Below, one piece after another: positions 22,399 through 24,159 of a stretch of 24,159 bases of DNA. Origin of the DNA: an uncultured Blautia sp. Its GTDB lineage: Bacteria; Bacillota; Clostridia; Lachnospirales; Lachnospiraceae. Where the stretch lies: assembly GCA_934373235.1 (NCBI GenBank), contig CAKROW010000041.1, positions 1 through 24,159 of the forward strand, read 5' to 3'. The position numbers were made by a program, and so were the translations under genes. Every line of letters begins with the position of its first letter. The stretch's first letter is position 1. The notes beneath the pieces are model-generated. The model was given only the letters and a program-made list of their open reading frames with translations, was not told the DNA's origin and ran no database searches.

Positions 22399-23931
22399 TT
22401 ATTTTGTATTTACGGAGTTGAACTCATCAATAATCTCCTTGGAGGGTGCTTTGGTAAGAAGACTGACTACTACATTTATAACACAGGCTGTGAGAAATGC
22501 AGGAAGAAGTTCATAAATTGCCCATGCACCACCTAACTGGCTGATACCGTATTTCCAGATGAACACCATGGCACCGCCGCTGATCATTCCGGCAAGTGCG
22601 CCCTGCCAGTTGGAACGGCGCCAGAAAAGCGCAAGAAGAACTACAGGACCGAACACTGCTCCGAAGCCGGCCCATGCAAAGGAAACGATCTTAAATACAG
22701 AGCTGTCCGGATTTTTGGCAAGGAACATGGCAACTATGGCAATAAGAAGAAGTGTCACCTTATCTGCTACCATACTCTCCTTCTTTGTGCCTTTATCTTT
22801 TAAGATACTTCCAAGAAGGTCGGAAGATACTGCGGAGGATGCAGCCAGGAGCTGGGAATCCGCTGTGGACATGGTAGATGCAAGGATACCTGCAAGGATC
22901 AGTCCTGCAAGGATCGCCGGAAGTACACCATGCTTACTTAAAAGATCAGCAATCTTTACAATGATGGTTTCTGAGTTGGAGCCCTCCAGCATGGCAAGCT
23001 CACCTGCCTTGCTCATTCCAAGTCCTACCACACCGATCATAACAGCTACGATCAGTGAGATCACAACCCATGTAGATGCTACTCTTCTGGATAATTTCAG
23101 TTTGTTTTCATCCTCAATTGCCATAAAGCGAAGGAGGATGTGGGGCATTCCGAAATATCCAAGTCCCCATGCAAGCATGGAACAGATATTAAGGATCGGA
23201 TAAGCCTGTTCTGTGCCGGATACCGGGTCATAGGTTGTAAACATGGTAAGATATCCGGGAAGTGATCTGGCATTATCCATTACCGCCCCCATTCCGCCGG
23301 CTGTCTCGATACCGAATACAAATACGATAACCAGTGCCACAGACATAATGATACTCTGGATAAAGTCTGTGGTGGATGCTGCCAGGAAACCGCCAAGTGT
23401 AGTGTAGCCTACAATAACCAGTGCACTGACGATCATGGCAGTGAGATAATCCATTCCGAAGAGGCTGGAGAAAAGTTTGCCACATGCTGCAAAACCAGAT
23501 GCAGTATACGGGATAAAAAATACTACGATAAATATGGCTCCGATAAACTGAAGGATCTTCTTCTCATCCCTGTAACGGTTACTGAAAAAAGATGGCAGGG
23601 TGATGGCATTGCCTGCCACATGTGTGTAGCGGCGGATCCTTTTGGCTACGATCTTCCAGTTTAAGTATGTACCGATGGCCAGACCAATAGCTGTCCATCC
23701 TGCATCTGCAATACCGGTAAGATATGCAAGTCCCGGCAGTCCCATAAGGAGCCAACTACTCATATCAGAGGCCTCTGCACTCATGGCTGTGACCAGAGGG
23801 CCAAGTTTCCTTCCACCAAGATAAAAGTCTGAACTGTCATTTGTTTTCTTTGAGCACAGATAGCCAACATAAAGCATTGCGCCCAGATAGACGATGATTG
23901 CCAGCAAAATACAGATATGTGCTGTTGTCAT
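22399..23931 (-). CDS. putP: Sodium/proline symporter
   Basis: A 510-aa inner-membrane transporter of the sodium:solute symporter family, with the usual length and about 13 membrane segments. The PutP signature SAEASDMSSWLLMGLPG (51-67) includes D56, which corresponds to the Na+-coupling aspartate in E. coli PutP. The later ILAGLILAGILASTMSTADS segment is the conserved SSS motif with Na2-site serines/threonines. Specificity for proline is inferred from the close PutP-type signature. GGGAGAG lies a few bases before the ATG. It is a single-gene unit with its own promoter, convergent with the fol operon. Proline release by PepP elsewhere in the window is a tempting but unproven link. Confidence 0.92.
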   Translation of the reverse strand: MTTAHICILLAIIVYLGAMLYVGYLCSKKTNDSSDFYLGGRKLGPLVTAMSAEASDMSSWLLMGLPGLAYLTGIADAGWTAIGLAIGTYLNWKIVAKRIRRYTHVAGNAITLPSFFSNRYRDEKKILQFIGAIFIVVFFIPYTASGFAACGKLFSSLFGMDYLTAMIVSALVIVGYTTLGGFLAASTTDFIQSIIMSVALVIVFVFGIETAGGMGAVMDNARSLPGYLTMFTTYDPVSGTEQAYPILNICSMLAWGLGYFGMPHILLRFMAIEDENKLKLSRRVASTWVVISLIVAVMIGVVGLGMSKAGELAMLEGSNSETIIVKIADLLSKHGVLPAILAGLILAGILASTMSTADSQLLAASSAVSSDLLGSILKDKGTKKESMVADKVTLLLIAIVAMFLAKNPDSSVFKIVSFAWAGFGAVFGPVVLLALFWRRSNWQGALAGMISGGAMVFIWKYGISQLGGAWAIYELLPAFLTACVINVVVSLLTKAPSKEIIDEFNSVNTK

Positions 23932-23961
23932 TGTTTCTCTCCCTTCTTAATGTATGACATT

Positions 23962-23990
23962 ATTGTATTCTATGTATGAGAAAAAGTAAA
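23962..23990 (-). promoter_or_regulatory. Probable promoter of putP
   Basis: Minus strand: TTTACT (23990-23985), 17-base spacer, TACAAT (23967-23962). Both boxes are imperfect. Confidence 0.5.
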
Positions 23991-24012
23991 GTATAAATCA
24001 AAAAAACATGAA

Positions 24013-24057
24013 AAAATATACAAAAAGACAGTGGTATATTTGTTCATAATACCACTG
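24013..24057 (-). terminator. Terminator of a minus-strand gene beyond the right edge
   Basis: A perfect 9-bp stem CAGTGGTAT/ATACCACTG (24029-24037 with 24049-24057) is followed on the minus strand by TCTTTTTG and then more T. Its orientation implies a transcript entering from the right edge, but no convincing coding end is visible in 24058-24159. Confidence 0.65.
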
Positions 24058-24159
24058 CCTGAGAAAATTCTGTATTTTACTGCTATAAATGAGCAAGTTC
24101 GTGATTTTGCATAAAAGAAAGACACCTCGATTCCGTGTGTTGTATAATGAAAGTGCCTA

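Noticed and set aside
24058..24159. Possible transposon end or C-terminal coding fragment
   Set aside because: A minus-strand frame ending in LAHL-stop and an edge TATAAT were seen, but about 100 bases without terminal repeats or a recognisable domain cannot support a call.
1..24159. tRNA, rRNA, CRISPR array or prophage/insertion sequence genes
   Set aside because: Looked for on both strands by gene content, repeats and motifs; nothing convincing was found.

Overview
The window looks like chromosomal DNA of a low-to-mid GC Gram-positive anaerobe, most likely a gut Lachnospiraceae (Blautia/Dorea/Roseburia-like). The basis is the strong GGAGG ribosome binding sites, consensus TTGACA-17-TATAAT promoters, a tyrosine T-box, a THF riboswitch, a cysteine-rich protein of the kind called 'chorion class' in this family, and clostridial-type AlaRS, MiaB and PurF-like sequences. 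Genus is not determined. Most of the DNA is housekeeping, and nothing mobile is clearly present.

Left part, minus strand (1-9,600): an operon of two related DtxR-type regulators (one with a metal site, one without) behind a perfect promoter that overlaps a palindrome; a thiD-pepP operon; a PurF-like protein that has lost its glutaminase nucleophile but kept PRPP and Fe-S motifs; miaB with a TTG start; cardiolipin synthase; and rpsU.

Middle, minus strand (9,740-17,800): tyrS and alaS apparently share one transcript under a tyrosine T-box whose leader carries a 30-bp imperfect direct repeat. Next to it is a three-gene operon read from one perfect promoter: a secreted SleB-type wall hydrolase with wall-binding repeats, a membrane-anchored MutS-like ATPase, and RNase HI.

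Right part (17,890-22,400), mostly plus strand: a cysteine-rich 89-aa protein, a convergent 48-aa small ORF, an overlapping pair of unknown small helical proteins, then a folate operon folE - HD-domain protein - folP - folBK controlled by a THF riboswitch with its own terminator. FolE makes dihydroneopterin triphosphate, FolB/FolK/FolP need the dephosphorylated form, and the HD protein sits exactly where that missing step would be. The window ends with a minus-strand PutP sodium/proline symporter and the terminator of a gene lying beyond the right edge.

Most promising for new biology: the HD protein in the folate operon, the wall hydrolase/membrane MutS/RNase HI operon, the degenerate PurF homologue, the paired DtxR proteins, and the cluster of small unknown proteins at 17.9-19.1 kb. 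No CRISPR array, tRNA, rRNA, insertion sequence or prophage gene was seen.
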